NCBI GenBank assembly: GCA_964433495.1
Contig: CAYSRC010000013.1
Coordinates: forward strand, 1 to 49,945
Length of the DNA: 49,945 nucleotides
DNA from: CAYSRC01 sp964433495
Lineage (GTDB): Bacteria > Bacillota > Clostridia > Oscillospirales > Ruminococcaceae
Direction of reading: 5' to 3'
Below are positions 16,467 through 24,947 of the stretch, one piece after another; the first letter of the stretch is position 1; each line of letters starts with the position of its first letter. Under the pieces are notes generated by a model. It saw only the letters and a list, made by a program, of their open reading frames with translations. It did not search any database and was not told the origin of the DNA. A program made the position numbers and the translations under genes.

Positions 16467-17615
16467 TTAATACCCGAAGGTCTTCTTTGCGAGGGCGATT
16501 CGCTCGCGAACGGGGACGCCGAACGGGCAGTTCCGTTCACACGAGCCGCAGCCGATGCAGTCCTCGGCGTGGCGCTCGAGGGTGCCGTAGTGCATCGCCA
16601 CCGTCTCGGGCACAAAGTCGTGCGAAAGCGCGAGGTTGAGGTATTTGTTGAGGGACGCCACGTCGATCTTGACGGGACAGGGCGCGCAGTGCCCACAGTA
16701 CATGCAGCGGCCCGAGAAGGTGTGCTTGGGCACCGAGCTGAGCACCGTCGAGTAGTCGCGCGCACCGTCGTCGGCCGAGAAGTATCCGAGCGCGGCGGTT
16801 ATTTCGCCGGGGGTGTTGAACCCGCCGAGAACCGACGACACCGCCGGGCGGGTGAGGGCGTAGCTCATGCACTGAAACGGGCTCATCGCCACGCCGAAGG
16901 GGGAGAGCTTTTCGTTAAGCAGATCCCCGCCGCCGAACGCTTTCATGACGGTTATGCCGACGCCCGCCGACGCGCAGTATTCATACAGGCTCTCCCTCGC
17001 GGGATCGAAGTTGTGCAGGGGCTTCTCGTAGCTCTCGTCCGCCCAAAGGAGCTCGAGGTTTTCGGACGGCGGCACCATGTCGTAACAGGGGTTGATGCTG
17101 AACATGAGCACGTCGATGTCGCCGCGCTTCACCGCCTTAAGGGCGGTGTCGGGGTTGTGCGAGCTGAGGCCGATGTACTTTATTACGCCCTTGTCCTTGA
17201 GCTGGTGCACATACTCGATAATCGGTCCGTCAAACACCGTGTCATAGTCCTTCATGCCGTCGACGCAGTGGATCATCCCCACATCGATATAATCGGTGCC
17301 GAGGCTGCTCATCATGTCGGCAAACGACTTTTTTGTGAGCTCAAAGTCGCGCGTGCGCAGATACTGGTCATTCTGCCAGGCAGTGCAAAAGTGAGCCTGT
17401 ATATACACGTTCTTTCTGCGCGCGCCGAGCGCCCTGCCGAGATAACGGTGCAGCGACGGGTCGGAGTTGTACAGGTCAAAATAGTTTACGCCGCCGCCGA
17501 GCGCGCAGTCGACAAGGTCGCACACCTGCGCCTCCGTCTTGCCCACAAAGCCCTCGCTGCCCATACCGAGCTCGCTTATCTCAAACGAGGTGCTCCCGAG
17601 TTTTCGGTAGTTCAT
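16467..17615 (-). CDS. Aldo/keto reductase with C-terminal 4Fe-4S ferredoxin domain
   Basis: A 382-residue oxidoreductase. Residues 1 to about 280 are the (beta/alpha)8 aldo/keto reductase barrel: MNYRKLGSTSFEISELGMGS start, catalytic D and Y in VNYFDLYNSDP, and the HCVDGMKDYD region. The last 100 residues carry Cys clusters CMYCGHCAPCP and CIGCGSCERNCPFG, the second a clear 4Fe-4S site, as in the predicted ferredoxin-tailed reductases common in anaerobes. ATG 17615 follows GGAGG (CGGAGGATAACAACC); an ATG six codons earlier has none. It is the last gene of a minus-strand pair with the YcxB-like gene, 32 bases downstream of it. It sits next to the large catabolic cluster and could reduce one of its carbonyl products, but that is only positional. 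Confidence 0.9.
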   Translation of the reverse strand: MNYRKLGSTSFEISELGMGSEGFVGKTEAQVCDLVDCALGGGVNYFDLYNSDPSLHRYLGRALGARRKNVYIQAHFCTAWQNDQYLRTRDFELTKKSFADMMSSLGTDYIDVGMIHCVDGMKDYDTVFDGPIIEYVHQLKDKGVIKYIGLSSHNPDTALKAVKRGDIDVLMFSINPCYDMVPPSENLELLWADESYEKPLHNFDPARESLYEYCASAGVGITVMKAFGGGDLLNEKLSPFGVAMSPFQCMSYALTRPAVSSVLGGFNTPGEITAALGYFSADDGARDYSTVLSSVPKHTFSGRCMYCGHCAPCPVKIDVASLNKYLNLALSHDFVPETVAMHYGTLERHAEDCIGCGSCERNCPFGVPVRERIALAKKTFGY

Positions 17616-17647
17616 GGTTGTTATCCTCCGCAATATGTTAATTTAGT

Positions 17648-18253
17648 TTAACCCTCTTCTTTATTGTCGTCTTTGTCGACGTCCCCTGCACGGCCGAGCA
17701 TGTGCCGTGCGTCCCGAACAAAGCCGTCGGCCGTGCCCTCGGTGAAGCCGTTTTGATCAAACACAAGGTAGGCGTCCTCGTTTGTCAAAAAGATGTACCC
17801 CCTGTACCGCTTGACCTCGGTGAATTCGGCCCATGAGAACAGATTGCTTTCACCGTTCAGCAGCCGCTCTATTCCGTCGTTGTTTGCGGTGTACACCCGC
17901 GCTGCGTTGTCACAGCCGTGCTCCCGCAAAAACTCGCGCTCAATCTTTTTTTCATAGCCCACGAGGGAGAACACGACCGAAAACACCCCCATGACAATCA
18001 GCAGCGCCGCACAGACGATTTTGAGCGGCACGGTGACGCCCGATTGGTCAAACAGCCACATGAAGCCCAAAACGGTGAAGACGGAGCCGATGGTCGAAAG
18101 CGATATCTTGCGCTCGCGGTACATCCGCTCGCTCTGCGCGAACGCGCACGCCATGGCCGAAACCGCACGGCTGTCGAGCATTGTCGTGTTATGGTATACA
18201 AAGCTGTCCGAAAAGGGGCGGTCACCCGCGCCGGTGTTAAGGTTGTCCGTCAA
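17648..18253 (-). CDS. YcxB-like membrane protein
   Basis: A 201-residue protein with two adjacent membrane helices (about residues 54-75 and 80-102: STIGSVFTVLGFMWLF and VPLKIVCAALLIVMGVFSVV), followed by a soluble tail with the YcxB-type pattern FSWAEFTEVKRYRGYIFL and LVFDQNGF, residues that fit the small PH-like domain of that family. The start is TTG 18253, with GGAGG eight bases upstream; the longer frame from 18367 begins in the intergenic promoter region. Role unknown. It is divergent from the kinase gene and co-directional with the reductase. Confidence 0.7.
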   Translation of the reverse strand: MTDNLNTGAGDRPFSDSFVYHNTTMLDSRAVSAMACAFAQSERMYRERKISLSTIGSVFTVLGFMWLFDQSGVTVPLKIVCAALLIVMGVFSVVFSLVGYEKKIEREFLREHGCDNAARVYTANNDGIERLLNGESNLFSWAEFTEVKRYRGYIFLTNEDAYLVFDQNGFTEGTADGFVRDARHMLGRAGDVDKDDNKEEG

Positions 18254-18415
18254 ATTACAAAACCTCCGAAAAGGGGAAGAATGTCGAAAAGCAAAAAACA
18301 ACAGTACAGTCGACTGAACAGCGACCGACAGATACATTATATAGCAAAACTGAGTACAATTCAACACGATGAGAAGAACAATAGAGTAATAAATTACAAA
18401 TCAGAATGCTGTATA

Positions 18416-18444
18416 TTTACAAAATAGTATTTAAATGTTATACT
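18416..18444 (+). promoter_or_regulatory. Predicted promoter of the catabolic cluster
   Basis: -35 TTTACA (18416-18421), 17-base spacer, -10 TATACT (18439-18444) in a strikingly AT-rich stretch. A second possible pair (TCGACA, 17 bases, TATATT) lies about 30 bases further on. Both read toward the kinase gene at 18521. Confidence 0.6.
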
Positions 18445-18520
18445 ATTCTCGACATAACAAGACAAATCTATTATATTTAGAAGTTTAAATCACCCACTTT
18501 GAGAACGGAGAATTCCAAAA

Positions 18521-19489
18521 TTGAAAAAATATGATTTTACCGTTTTCGGCTGCGCGTCGAGCGTCTGCGTGTTTAAGGTGAAAAAGCTGCCCGAAAAGGG
18601 GAAGACGGTTTGGATAGAAAACCCCAACGCCGAGCCGTTCAACGGAGGGGTGGGCTTCAATATCTGTGCGAATCTCGCCTCCTTGGGCGCTTCGGTATAC
18701 CCGGTGCTGTCCTATCCCGACAGCAGGCTCGACAGGCTTTTGCACGACAGCTTCTGCCCCGCGTATCACTGGCCCGCAGACGGACTGTTCGGGCCGCCCG
18801 AGGGTGACTACCGCATGTGCTTTATCTTCCGCAACGAACAGGGCGACCACATGACGGTGATGTATCGCTACGGGGATCGCGCGGGTGCGACCGGGGAGGA
18901 GCGTCCGAGCGAGATCAAAAGGGAGTTTGTCAGCGACAGCAGGATGGTCATCCTCGCGAGCCCGCGCCCGCAAAATACCGAGCCCATCCTGAGAATGCTC
19001 CAGCGCGAAGGCGTGCCGTATGTTTTCTCCTATCGGAATGACCCGGTGATCTTCCCCGAGCCCATCCTCAAGGAGATATTACTCGGGGCAAGCATCCTGT
19101 TTATGAACGAGCAGGAGGCGCAGGATGTCCGAAACCGTCTCGGACTCGACAGCATCGCCGACCTTCTGCGGGTGGGCAGGGCAAAGGTTGTGGCCGTCAC
19201 CCTCGGCGAGCGGGGGTGTGTTGTGTACAGCGATGCAGCCGACGGGCCCGTCAGGGTGCCGATTACACAGTCGGACACCGGGCTTGTGGATACGGTCGGG
19301 GCGGGCGACGCCTTTTTGTCGGGTTTTATGTACGGGCACATAAACGGCAAGAGCCTCGAGGTGTGTGCGCAGTACGGCAACACGATGTCGAGCTTTGCGA
19401 TTGAAAGGGACGGAAGCACGACAAACATCCCCTCAAAGGACAGGATGCTTGCGCGCAATTCCCGCAGGCCGGACGCGAAGGAGGGTTAA
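18521..19489 (+). CDS. PfkB-family sugar/nucleoside kinase 1
   Basis: A 322-residue ribokinase-fold kinase, ATP-dependent transfer to a primary hydroxyl. Substrate-binding GG motif: FNGGVGFNICANLASLGA (residues 40-57). The catalytic and anion-hole motif is DTVGAGDAF with base D263; an NE motif (MNEQEAQ, around 195-201) coordinates magnesium. TTG 18521 is the start, with CGGAGA nine bases upstream. The closest relative in the window is kinase 2 at 30487, sharing SYRNDPV, VVYS/VVYE and GSTTN(I/L)P segments. It is the first gene of the rightward cluster, three bases before a TrpA-like gene, so it probably phosphorylates the ligand the barrel acts on. Confidence 0.9.
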   Translation: MKKYDFTVFGCASSVCVFKVKKLPEKGKTVWIENPNAEPFNGGVGFNICANLASLGASVYPVLSYPDSRLDRLLHDSFCPAYHWPADGLFGPPEGDYRMCFIFRNEQGDHMTVMYRYGDRAGATGEERPSEIKREFVSDSRMVILASPRPQNTEPILRMLQREGVPYVFSYRNDPVIFPEPILKEILLGASILFMNEQEAQDVRNRLGLDSIADLLRVGRAKVVAVTLGERGCVVYSDAADGPVRVPITQSDTGLVDTVGAGDAFLSGFMYGHINGKSLEVCAQYGNTMSSFAIERDGSTTNIPSKDRMLARNSRRPDAKEG

Positions 19490-19492
19490 AAC

Positions 19493-20221
19493 TTGAGCTT
19501 TACACCGATTTATTACATTTCGTCGGCATGCCCGACGGTCGAAAGATCGTTTGAGATGGCCGAGAGTTACATCGAAAAGGGGGCGTCGGCGATCCAGATG
19601 GACATGCCGTCTCGGTTCCCGGTGTACGAGACCGAATTCATCTCCGCGTGCATGAAAAACGCGCTTGAGATGTACGGGGGATATGATGTCTATATCGACA
19701 TGTTTGGGAAGCTCAAAGAGCGGCATCCCGAGGTCATGCTGCACCTTGTCGTTTACCCCGACGTGGTCGAATCTGTCGGGCGCGAACGGTTCATCTCTCT
19801 TTGCAGGTCCCTTCCCGCGGCAAGCGTCATGATTGCCGGCGGGGACGACGAGCTCAGTGACTGCCTGAGGGCGAGCGGCGTCACGGTCATCGGCAGGATT
19901 GACAGAAACCTCGGCGAGCAAAACCTTGCGCAGGTCGCCCGCCTGAGCGAGGGGGACATCTGCAACTTCAACTACAAAAAGCACCGCGAGGTCACCCCGC
20001 ACGGGTGCATCAGCTATGCGGACAAGATAGCGTACATCAGAAACGCCGGTGTGAAATGCAAAATCTACGCTGTCGAGGGGATTGCAGATAAAGAGATGAT
20101 GGATGAGGTGAAGCACGCGGGCGCAGACGGTGCGCTTGTCGGCAATGTTCTGATGCGTCTTTGGGACAGTCCCGACGAGCTTTGGCGTCTGTTCGACCTC
20201 TTTCAATCGTGCGCCGGGTGA
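19493..20221 (+). CDS. TrpA-like TIM-barrel protein 1
   Basis: A 242-residue barrel related to tryptophan synthase alpha subunit. TrpA landmarks: ACPT at strand 1 (TrpA AGDPT), QMDMPSRFPVYET at strand 2 (TrpA ELGVPFSDPLADG), VVYPDVV at strand 4 (TrpA LMYANLV) and the phosphate site GADGALVGN near the C-terminus. The catalytic Glu49 of TrpA is Gln here, Asp60 is replaced by Glu, and a new Asp follows two residues after the Gln. The middle region (residues 115-185) is the most divergent of the five paralogs and lacks the MRTKRKTEAPNRG segment of copies 2 and 3. TTG start, three bases after the kinase stop, with GAAGGAGGG in the end of that gene. Probable phosphoester-binding lyase or aldolase; not indole synthesis, as trpB is absent. 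Confidence 0.8.
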   Translation: MSFTPIYYISSACPTVERSFEMAESYIEKGASAIQMDMPSRFPVYETEFISACMKNALEMYGGYDVYIDMFGKLKERHPEVMLHLVVYPDVVESVGRERFISLCRSLPAASVMIAGGDDELSDCLRASGVTVIGRIDRNLGEQNLAQVARLSEGDICNFNYKKHREVTPHGCISYADKIAYIRNAGVKCKIYAVEGIADKEMMDEVKHAGADGALVGNVLMRLWDSPDELWRLFDLFQSCAG

Positions 20222-20399
20222 GGTAAAACCGCTTAAATTGCCGTGAGGCCGTCTCTCGGACGGAACTTGCGAAAAAAACTACAGGTGCCCTGAGATTCGG
20301 TGCGATTCATCCCGCTAAAAAAGTTTAAAGCCAAACCCGTTCGATGACGGGGCGCGAGCCCCTTATTATAAAAAACACAGCTAAAGAGAGGTACCGAGC
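20222..20399. other. Spacer with hairpin before TrpA-like gene 2
   Basis: About 180 bases. A GGGGC-GCGA-GCCCC hairpin followed by TTATTATAAA (20352-20374) precedes the ribosome site AGAGAGG. The same element is at 7012-7035. It may act as an attenuator or RNA-processing site. Confidence 0.45.
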
Positions 20400-21134
20400 A
20401 TGAAGTTCTATCCCGTTTACTACTTTACCATTGCGTGCCCCACCATTGAAAAGAGCCTTGAGATGGTCGACGAGTACGTCAAACGATGCGGCATCCGCGG
20501 CATCCAGATCGACATGCCGTCGTCCGACCCCTACGGCGAGACCGACATGGTGAAAAAGCGGATGGCGGAAGCCCTTGCGCGCTACGGCAGCTATGACGTC
20601 TTCATGGACGCGATAAGATCGATCAGAAAAAAGCACCCCTCTCTCGAGATCCACGTCGTCGTATATCCCGACGTTGTTGAGTCGATCGGCATCGGGAAGT
20701 TCTGCGATTTCTGCCTTGAGATAGGCGCGTTCACCGTCAGGATAGCGGGTACCGAGACGTTCGAGGAGTATATAAGCTATCTCGACAACCACGGCGTCAT
20801 CACGTCCGACTGCATCAACTACTCGATGCCCGACGAGGATGTCGAGCGCTGCCGCAGGACAAAGGGCATTATACACATGCGCACCAAGAGAAAGACCGAG
20901 GCGCCCAACCGCGGGCTTGAGACGTGGGAGCAGCGGCTTAGGTATGTGCGGGAGCACGGCGTGACGGCGAGGGTGTTTGCGACCGCCGACATGAAAACCG
21001 CGCAGGATCTCATCGCCGCGCGCGACGCGGGCGCGGACGGCGTGTATGTCGGCAATGTCCTCATGAACCTTTGGGACGACGAGGACAAGCTGTGGAAGCT
21101 GCTGGCGGAGATGGAGGCCACGGCAGTGGAATAA
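20400..21134 (+). CDS. TrpA-like TIM-barrel protein 2
   Basis: A 244-residue barrel, closest to copy 3. Strand 2 reads QIDMPSSDPYGETD (Gln for TrpA Glu49, Glu for Asp60), strand 4 VVYPDVVESIG, and the phosphate-binding end GADGVYVGNVLMNLWD. The loop equivalent to TrpA loop 6 is MRTKRKTEAPNRGLETW, shared word for word with copy 3 and rich in Arg/Lys, suiting an anionic ligand. Asp in the helix after FCDFC marks the CX2C-type segment FCDFCLE also seen in copy 5 as FCDFCLK. ATG 20400 follows AGAGAGGTACCGAGC. Separated from copy 3 by 80 bases. Confidence 0.8.
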   Translation: MKFYPVYYFTIACPTIEKSLEMVDEYVKRCGIRGIQIDMPSSDPYGETDMVKKRMAEALARYGSYDVFMDAIRSIRKKHPSLEIHVVVYPDVVESIGIGKFCDFCLEIGAFTVRIAGTETFEEYISYLDNHGVITSDCINYSMPDEDVERCRRTKGIIHMRTKRKTEAPNRGLETWEQRLRYVREHGVTARVFATADMKTAQDLIAARDAGADGVYVGNVLMNLWDDEDKLWKLLAEMEATAVE

Positions 21135-21215
21135 CGGACGATTTCACCTGCGCCGCCGAGGAACACTGCGGCGGCAGGGACAGTTAAAAAACAAACATCA
21201 AAGGAGTTTTAAACT

Positions 21216-21944
21216 ATGGGTTTTTCAATCACCTATTATATCACAATAGCCTGCCCGACGACCGAAAAGTCGCTTGAGATGATCGGAAAGTACATCAACA
21301 GGGGCGCGACCGCCTTTCAAATCGACATGCCGTCGTCCGACCCGTACGGTGAGACCGACTTTGTCAAAAAGATGATGGGCGACGCGCTTGCCGCGCACAG
21401 TGACTACGACTACTATATGGACGCGTTCCGAAAGATAAGAAAGACCTATCCCGACGTAAGGCTCAGCATCGTTGTCTACAAGGACGTCATCGACACGATA
21501 GGCATCGAAAAGTTCACCGATTTCTGCCTTGAGCTCGGGCTCTATTCGGTCAGGCTTGCGGGCAACGACGAGCGCGAGGCGTACACCGACTACATGACGG
21601 GGCACGGCCTGTTTTGCCTTGAGGGCGTCGGATACTACATGCCCGAGGAGCACATCGCCCGCGTTGTGGGCAGAAACTGCATTGTCCAGATGCGCACCAA
21701 AAGAAAGACCGAGGCGCCCAACCGCGGGCTTGAGACGTGGGACAAGCGGGTCGCCTATCTGCGGGACAAGGGCGTCACGGCGCCGATCTTGGCGATAGCC
21801 GACATGAACACCGCTGCCGACCTCGAGGCCGCCAAAAAGGGCGGTGCGGACGGCACAATTGTCGGCAATGTGCTGATGCGCCTGTGGGGCGATGAGGACA
21901 AGCTGTGGAGCAAGTTTGACGAGCTTCAAAGCGTGGCCGAGTAA
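21216..21944 (+). CDS. TrpA-like TIM-barrel protein 3
   Basis: A 242-residue paralog of copy 2 (well over half the residues identical by eye). Q35, D37 and E46 occupy the TrpA active-site strand 2 (QIDMPSSDPYGET); TrpA would have Glu, Gly and Asp. Loop MRTKRKTEAPNRGLETW and phosphate site GADGTIVGNVLMRLW are retained. ATG 21216 has AAAGGAG about ten bases upstream. Two near-identical loop regions in copies 2 and 3 suggest tandem duplication and perhaps a hetero-oligomer. Known TrpA channels indole to TrpB; no TrpB partner is encoded here, so the product must be released or passed to another cluster protein. Confidence 0.8.
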   Translation: MGFSITYYITIACPTTEKSLEMIGKYINRGATAFQIDMPSSDPYGETDFVKKMMGDALAAHSDYDYYMDAFRKIRKTYPDVRLSIVVYKDVIDTIGIEKFTDFCLELGLYSVRLAGNDEREAYTDYMTGHGLFCLEGVGYYMPEEHIARVVGRNCIVQMRTKRKTEAPNRGLETWDKRVAYLRDKGVTAPILAIADMNTAADLEAAKKGGADGTIVGNVLMRLWGDEDKLWSKFDELQSVAE

Positions 21945-22171
21945 CTCAACGGTATTGACAGGGGCGGTAAAGGCGGCCGTGCAGCGGCTGCTTTTGCCGC
22001 CGAAAGGCAGCTGCGAGCCGGTGCAAAAAAGGGAAGTGCCGCCGCAGGGTCTGCCTGTTTTTTATGCGAAAAAGGGCAAAGAGGCGCGGCCCTGTTGGCA
22101 CGGCAGGGGCTTTGAGCGCGCCCGCCCCCGGGCATCTTATAAAATAAAAGCTTATTTCGGAGCGGTTGACA

Positions 22172-23470
22172 ATGGAAGGAACAAACAAAAGGAAAAAGAT
22201 ATTTTACGGGTGGGTCGTTGTCGCCGGGTGCATGATGATGCGGCTCGGCCTCGGTATACCCAACTATTCCATGAGTGTTTTTTTAAAGCCCCTGTGCGAT
22301 TCACTCGAGGTGTCGAGGGGGGCGTTTTCGTTTTACTCGACCTTTAACTACATAGCCACCATGATCATGCTGCCCATCCTCGGCAGATGGTTCAAAAAGT
22401 ACAGCTTTAAAAAGCTGATGTGGCTCGGCGCCGTCATGACGACGACAGCGCTGTTCGGCTATTCGTTTGTGACCGAGGTTTGGCATTTTTACCTGCTCGC
22501 GGCGCTCAACGGTATCTTTACGGGTATGCTCAACTCGATCCCGATCGCGATGCTCATGGCCAACTGGTTTAAGGAAAAGCGCGGCTTTGCCACAGGGCTC
22601 GCCTTTACCGGCTCGGGCATCTCCGCGATGCTTGTCGCGCCCATGGCAAACTACCTCATCGAAAACGTCAGCTGGATGACTGCTTTCAGGGTGTGCGCGG
22701 CGCTCTATATGGTGTTCATGTTTGTCCCGCTGCTGTTCATCATCAAAGAGAAGCCGCAGGATATCGGCCTTGTCCCCTACGGCGAGGACGGCGAGATCGA
22801 GGACGGGAAGGCCGGCGTGCGCAGACCCGAGGGCTTTACGCTCGAGCAGGCGCGCAAAACTGCTACCTTTTGGGTGATCGGCGTGTGCATGTTCCTCACC
22901 GGCTTCGCGTACATGGGCACGCAGAATCACGTTGTGGCCTATCTGTCCGACATTGGCCACAGCACCGCATTCGCCTCGGCGACCTATTCGGTGATTATGG
23001 CTTTTGACACCGTGGGCAAAATTGTCCTCGGGGCGCTGTACGACCGCAAAGGGCTCAAAAAAACCAACCTTTACATCTACGGTATGCTGTTCACCTCGGA
23101 GGTTCTGCTTCTCTTTGCGGGCAGCCCCGTTGTTGCGATTGTCTTTGCGGTGTTTCTCGGCATGAGCGTCGCCGTGCAGACGGGGGCCTATCCCGTCATC
23201 ATCAACACGCTGCTCGGCGACAGGGACTATACCCTTATATACGGCAACCTCACGGTTCTCTATTACGCGGGGATGGCAGTCGGCGTCCCGTTTTCCGGCT
23301 TTGTGTTTGACATCATGGGCTCGTACACCTACGCGTGGGTGCTCTACGCGGCCATCGCGGTGCTCGTTGTCTCGCTGCTGCTGTTTGCGCAAAGGCGCTC
23401 TGCCGTCGAGCTTGCCGCGCTCAAGGGCGGGGAAGAGAAACAGGCGTTTAGCAGAGAAACGCAGGTTTAG
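22172..23470 (+). CDS. MFS transporter, OFA-like
   Basis: A 432-residue, 12-helix major facilitator. The first helix FYGWVVVAGCMMMRLGLGIP and the following SMSVFLKPLCDSLEVSRGAFSF are typical of the oxalate/formate-antiporter-like branch, which carries small organic anions. Signature-like loop NWFKEKRGFATGLAFTGSGI lies between helices 4 and 5; the second half begins at about residue 220 (ATFWVIGVCMFLTGFAYMGT). ATG 22172 (GGAGCGG upstream) is preferred to TTG 22166. It sits between the first TrpA-like trio and the ABC operon; it could import a substrate or export an acid end product. Confidence 0.88.
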   Translation: MEGTNKRKKIFYGWVVVAGCMMMRLGLGIPNYSMSVFLKPLCDSLEVSRGAFSFYSTFNYIATMIMLPILGRWFKKYSFKKLMWLGAVMTTTALFGYSFVTEVWHFYLLAALNGIFTGMLNSIPIAMLMANWFKEKRGFATGLAFTGSGISAMLVAPMANYLIENVSWMTAFRVCAALYMVFMFVPLLFIIKEKPQDIGLVPYGEDGEIEDGKAGVRRPEGFTLEQARKTATFWVIGVCMFLTGFAYMGTQNHVVAYLSDIGHSTAFASATYSVIMAFDTVGKIVLGALYDRKGLKKTNLYIYGMLFTSEVLLLFAGSPVVAIVFAVFLGMSVAVQTGAYPVIINTLLGDRDYTLIYGNLTVLYYAGMAVGVPFSGFVFDIMGSYTYAWVLYAAIAVLVVSLLLFAQRRSAVELAALKGGEEKQAFSRETQV

Positions 23471-23588
23471 CATTTTGAAATATTACCTTATATTTCAGAC
23501 AAATCCGTACTCTGCGTTATGCGATATTATACTAAAAATTTGGTCAATATGACGAAAAATAACACAAAAGTTGGGCTATTTTGCAGTA

Positions 23589-23618
23589 TTGATAAAACTA
23601 TTTTATTCATGGTATAAT
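23589..23618 (+). promoter_or_regulatory. Predicted promoter of the ABC transporter operon
   Basis: -35 TTGATA (23589-23594), 18-base spacer, -10 TATAAT (23613-23618), about 55 bases before the lipoprotein ATG. The AT-rich 23470-23640 stretch stands out from the GC-rich surroundings. Confidence 0.65.
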
Positions 23619-23671
23619 TTCGTCACGATGATTATAAAAATCATCTAAAATATTTGGAGGAAATTACGCAG

Positions 23672-24853
23672 ATGAAAAAGTTCACGGCAATTATCCTGTT
23701 CCTTGCTCTCGCATTTTCCCTTGTTGCGTGCTCCGGCGGCGCAGCAACGCCGGACAACGGCGCCGGCAACGATCAGCCCGACGACAGCGGCGACCCCATG
23801 GCAAACTCGGTTGCCATCATTCTTCAGGAGGGCGGACTCGGCGACCAGGGCTACAATGACGGCGCCAAGGTTGGTCTCGACATGATGACCGAGAAGTACG
23901 GCACCACGGGTACCCTTGTCGAGGCGGCCGCGCCCGCGGAGGCCGACACCTTTATCAGGCAGCTTGCCGAGGAGGGCTATCCCCTCATAATCTGCCTTGA
24001 CTGGACCATCATCGACTACGTCAAAGAGGCGTCGAAGGATTATCCCGATACATACTTTGTCGTTCTCGGCAAATCGCTCCCCGGCCCCGGCACACAGGCG
24101 AACCTTATCGAGCCGTACACCGCCCTGCATGAGCGCGGATTCCTCATGGGGATGCTCTCCATCCTCTTCGCGACCGACGGCAACGAGATAATTGACGGCA
24201 TCGGCAAGCCGGGCTGCACTGTCGCCATTATGACGGCGGGCGAGTCCATCAACCACAACCGCAACACAAGCGCTTATCAGCAGGCGATGGCCGAGTTCAA
24301 CCCCGACGCCGTGCTCATCAACGACACGACCGCCGGCAAGACCGACGCGGCGCTCAACGCCACGATAGCCGAGAACCTCATCAACAACCAAAATGCCGAA
24401 GTCATTTGGCCCAACATCGGCACCGGCTCGCTTTCGGTTTACACCACCTGCGCGCTCAACGGCGCTTTTGCCCTCGGCATCGACATCGACCAGGACAACC
24501 TTGAGCCCGGTACCATCCTCTCGAGCGGCCTGCACAACACGACCTACATGGTCGTCGACATGATCGAGCGCTGGAAGGCGGGCACCCTCAACGGCACCGA
24601 CGAGATCTACTGGGGCCTTGAGACGGGCGTTGTCGGCATCACCGACATGACCACCATCGAGCAGTACGTCACAAACAAGGAAAACTATGACAGGGTCAAG
24701 GCGATAATCGACGAGTATGTCGCCAAGATCGAGAGCGGCGAGTTTGTTGTCTACAACTACTTCGTCGAGGACCAGGTGATGTTTGACGACTGGCAGGCGG
24801 CTCACCCCGGTGTGGACTATTCCGAGTGGGTCAACGCGGGCAGACCCGAGTAA
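23672..24853 (+). CDS. BMP-family substrate-binding lipoprotein
   Basis: A 393-residue lipoprotein that presents ligand to the ABC importer encoded next. Signal peptide MKKFTAIILFLALAFSLVAC with the lipobox LVAC (Cys20), then a Gly/Asp-rich linker. The mature part has BMP (PnrA/Med-like) features: AIILQEGGLGDQGYNDGAK, ICLDWTIIDY, and GIDIDQDN near residue 270. BMP proteins mostly bind nucleosides (PnrA, purines), but some bind other ligands, so the nucleoside assignment is family-level. ATG 23672 is preceded by GGAGG 11 bases upstream. A strong hairpin follows the gene, which would keep this component in excess over the membrane parts. Confidence 0.92.
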   Translation: MKKFTAIILFLALAFSLVACSGGAATPDNGAGNDQPDDSGDPMANSVAIILQEGGLGDQGYNDGAKVGLDMMTEKYGTTGTLVEAAAPAEADTFIRQLAEEGYPLIICLDWTIIDYVKEASKDYPDTYFVVLGKSLPGPGTQANLIEPYTALHERGFLMGMLSILFATDGNEIIDGIGKPGCTVAIMTAGESINHNRNTSAYQQAMAEFNPDAVLINDTTAGKTDAALNATIAENLINNQNAEVIWPNIGTGSLSVYTTCALNGAFALGIDIDQDNLEPGTILSSGLHNTTYMVVDMIERWKAGTLNGTDEIYWGLETGVVGITDMTTIEQYVTNKENYDRVKAIIDEYVAKIESGEFVVYNYFVEDQVMFDDWQAAHPGVDYSEWVNAGRPE

Positions 24854-24889
24854 GACGGGTTCTGCTGCGGGAAAGTCAACAAAGCCTAC

Positions 24890-24921
24890 GATTGCACCCG
24901 CGCAAAAGCGCGGGTGCAATC
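24890..24921 (+). terminator. Stem-loop between binding protein and ATPase genes
   Basis: Perfect 14-base stem GATTGCACCCGCGC / GCGCGGGTGCAATC with an AAAA loop and no T-run after it. Likely an mRNA-stabilising or partial-terminator element giving more binding protein than transporter. Confidence 0.75.
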
Positions 24922-24947
24922 TAAGAAAAGGAGGTTGGGCTTAGGTT

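Noticed and set aside
19493..21944. Part of a tryptophan biosynthesis operon
   Set aside because: No trpB, C, D, E or F in the window, five paralogs, and a changed catalytic Glu in four of them.
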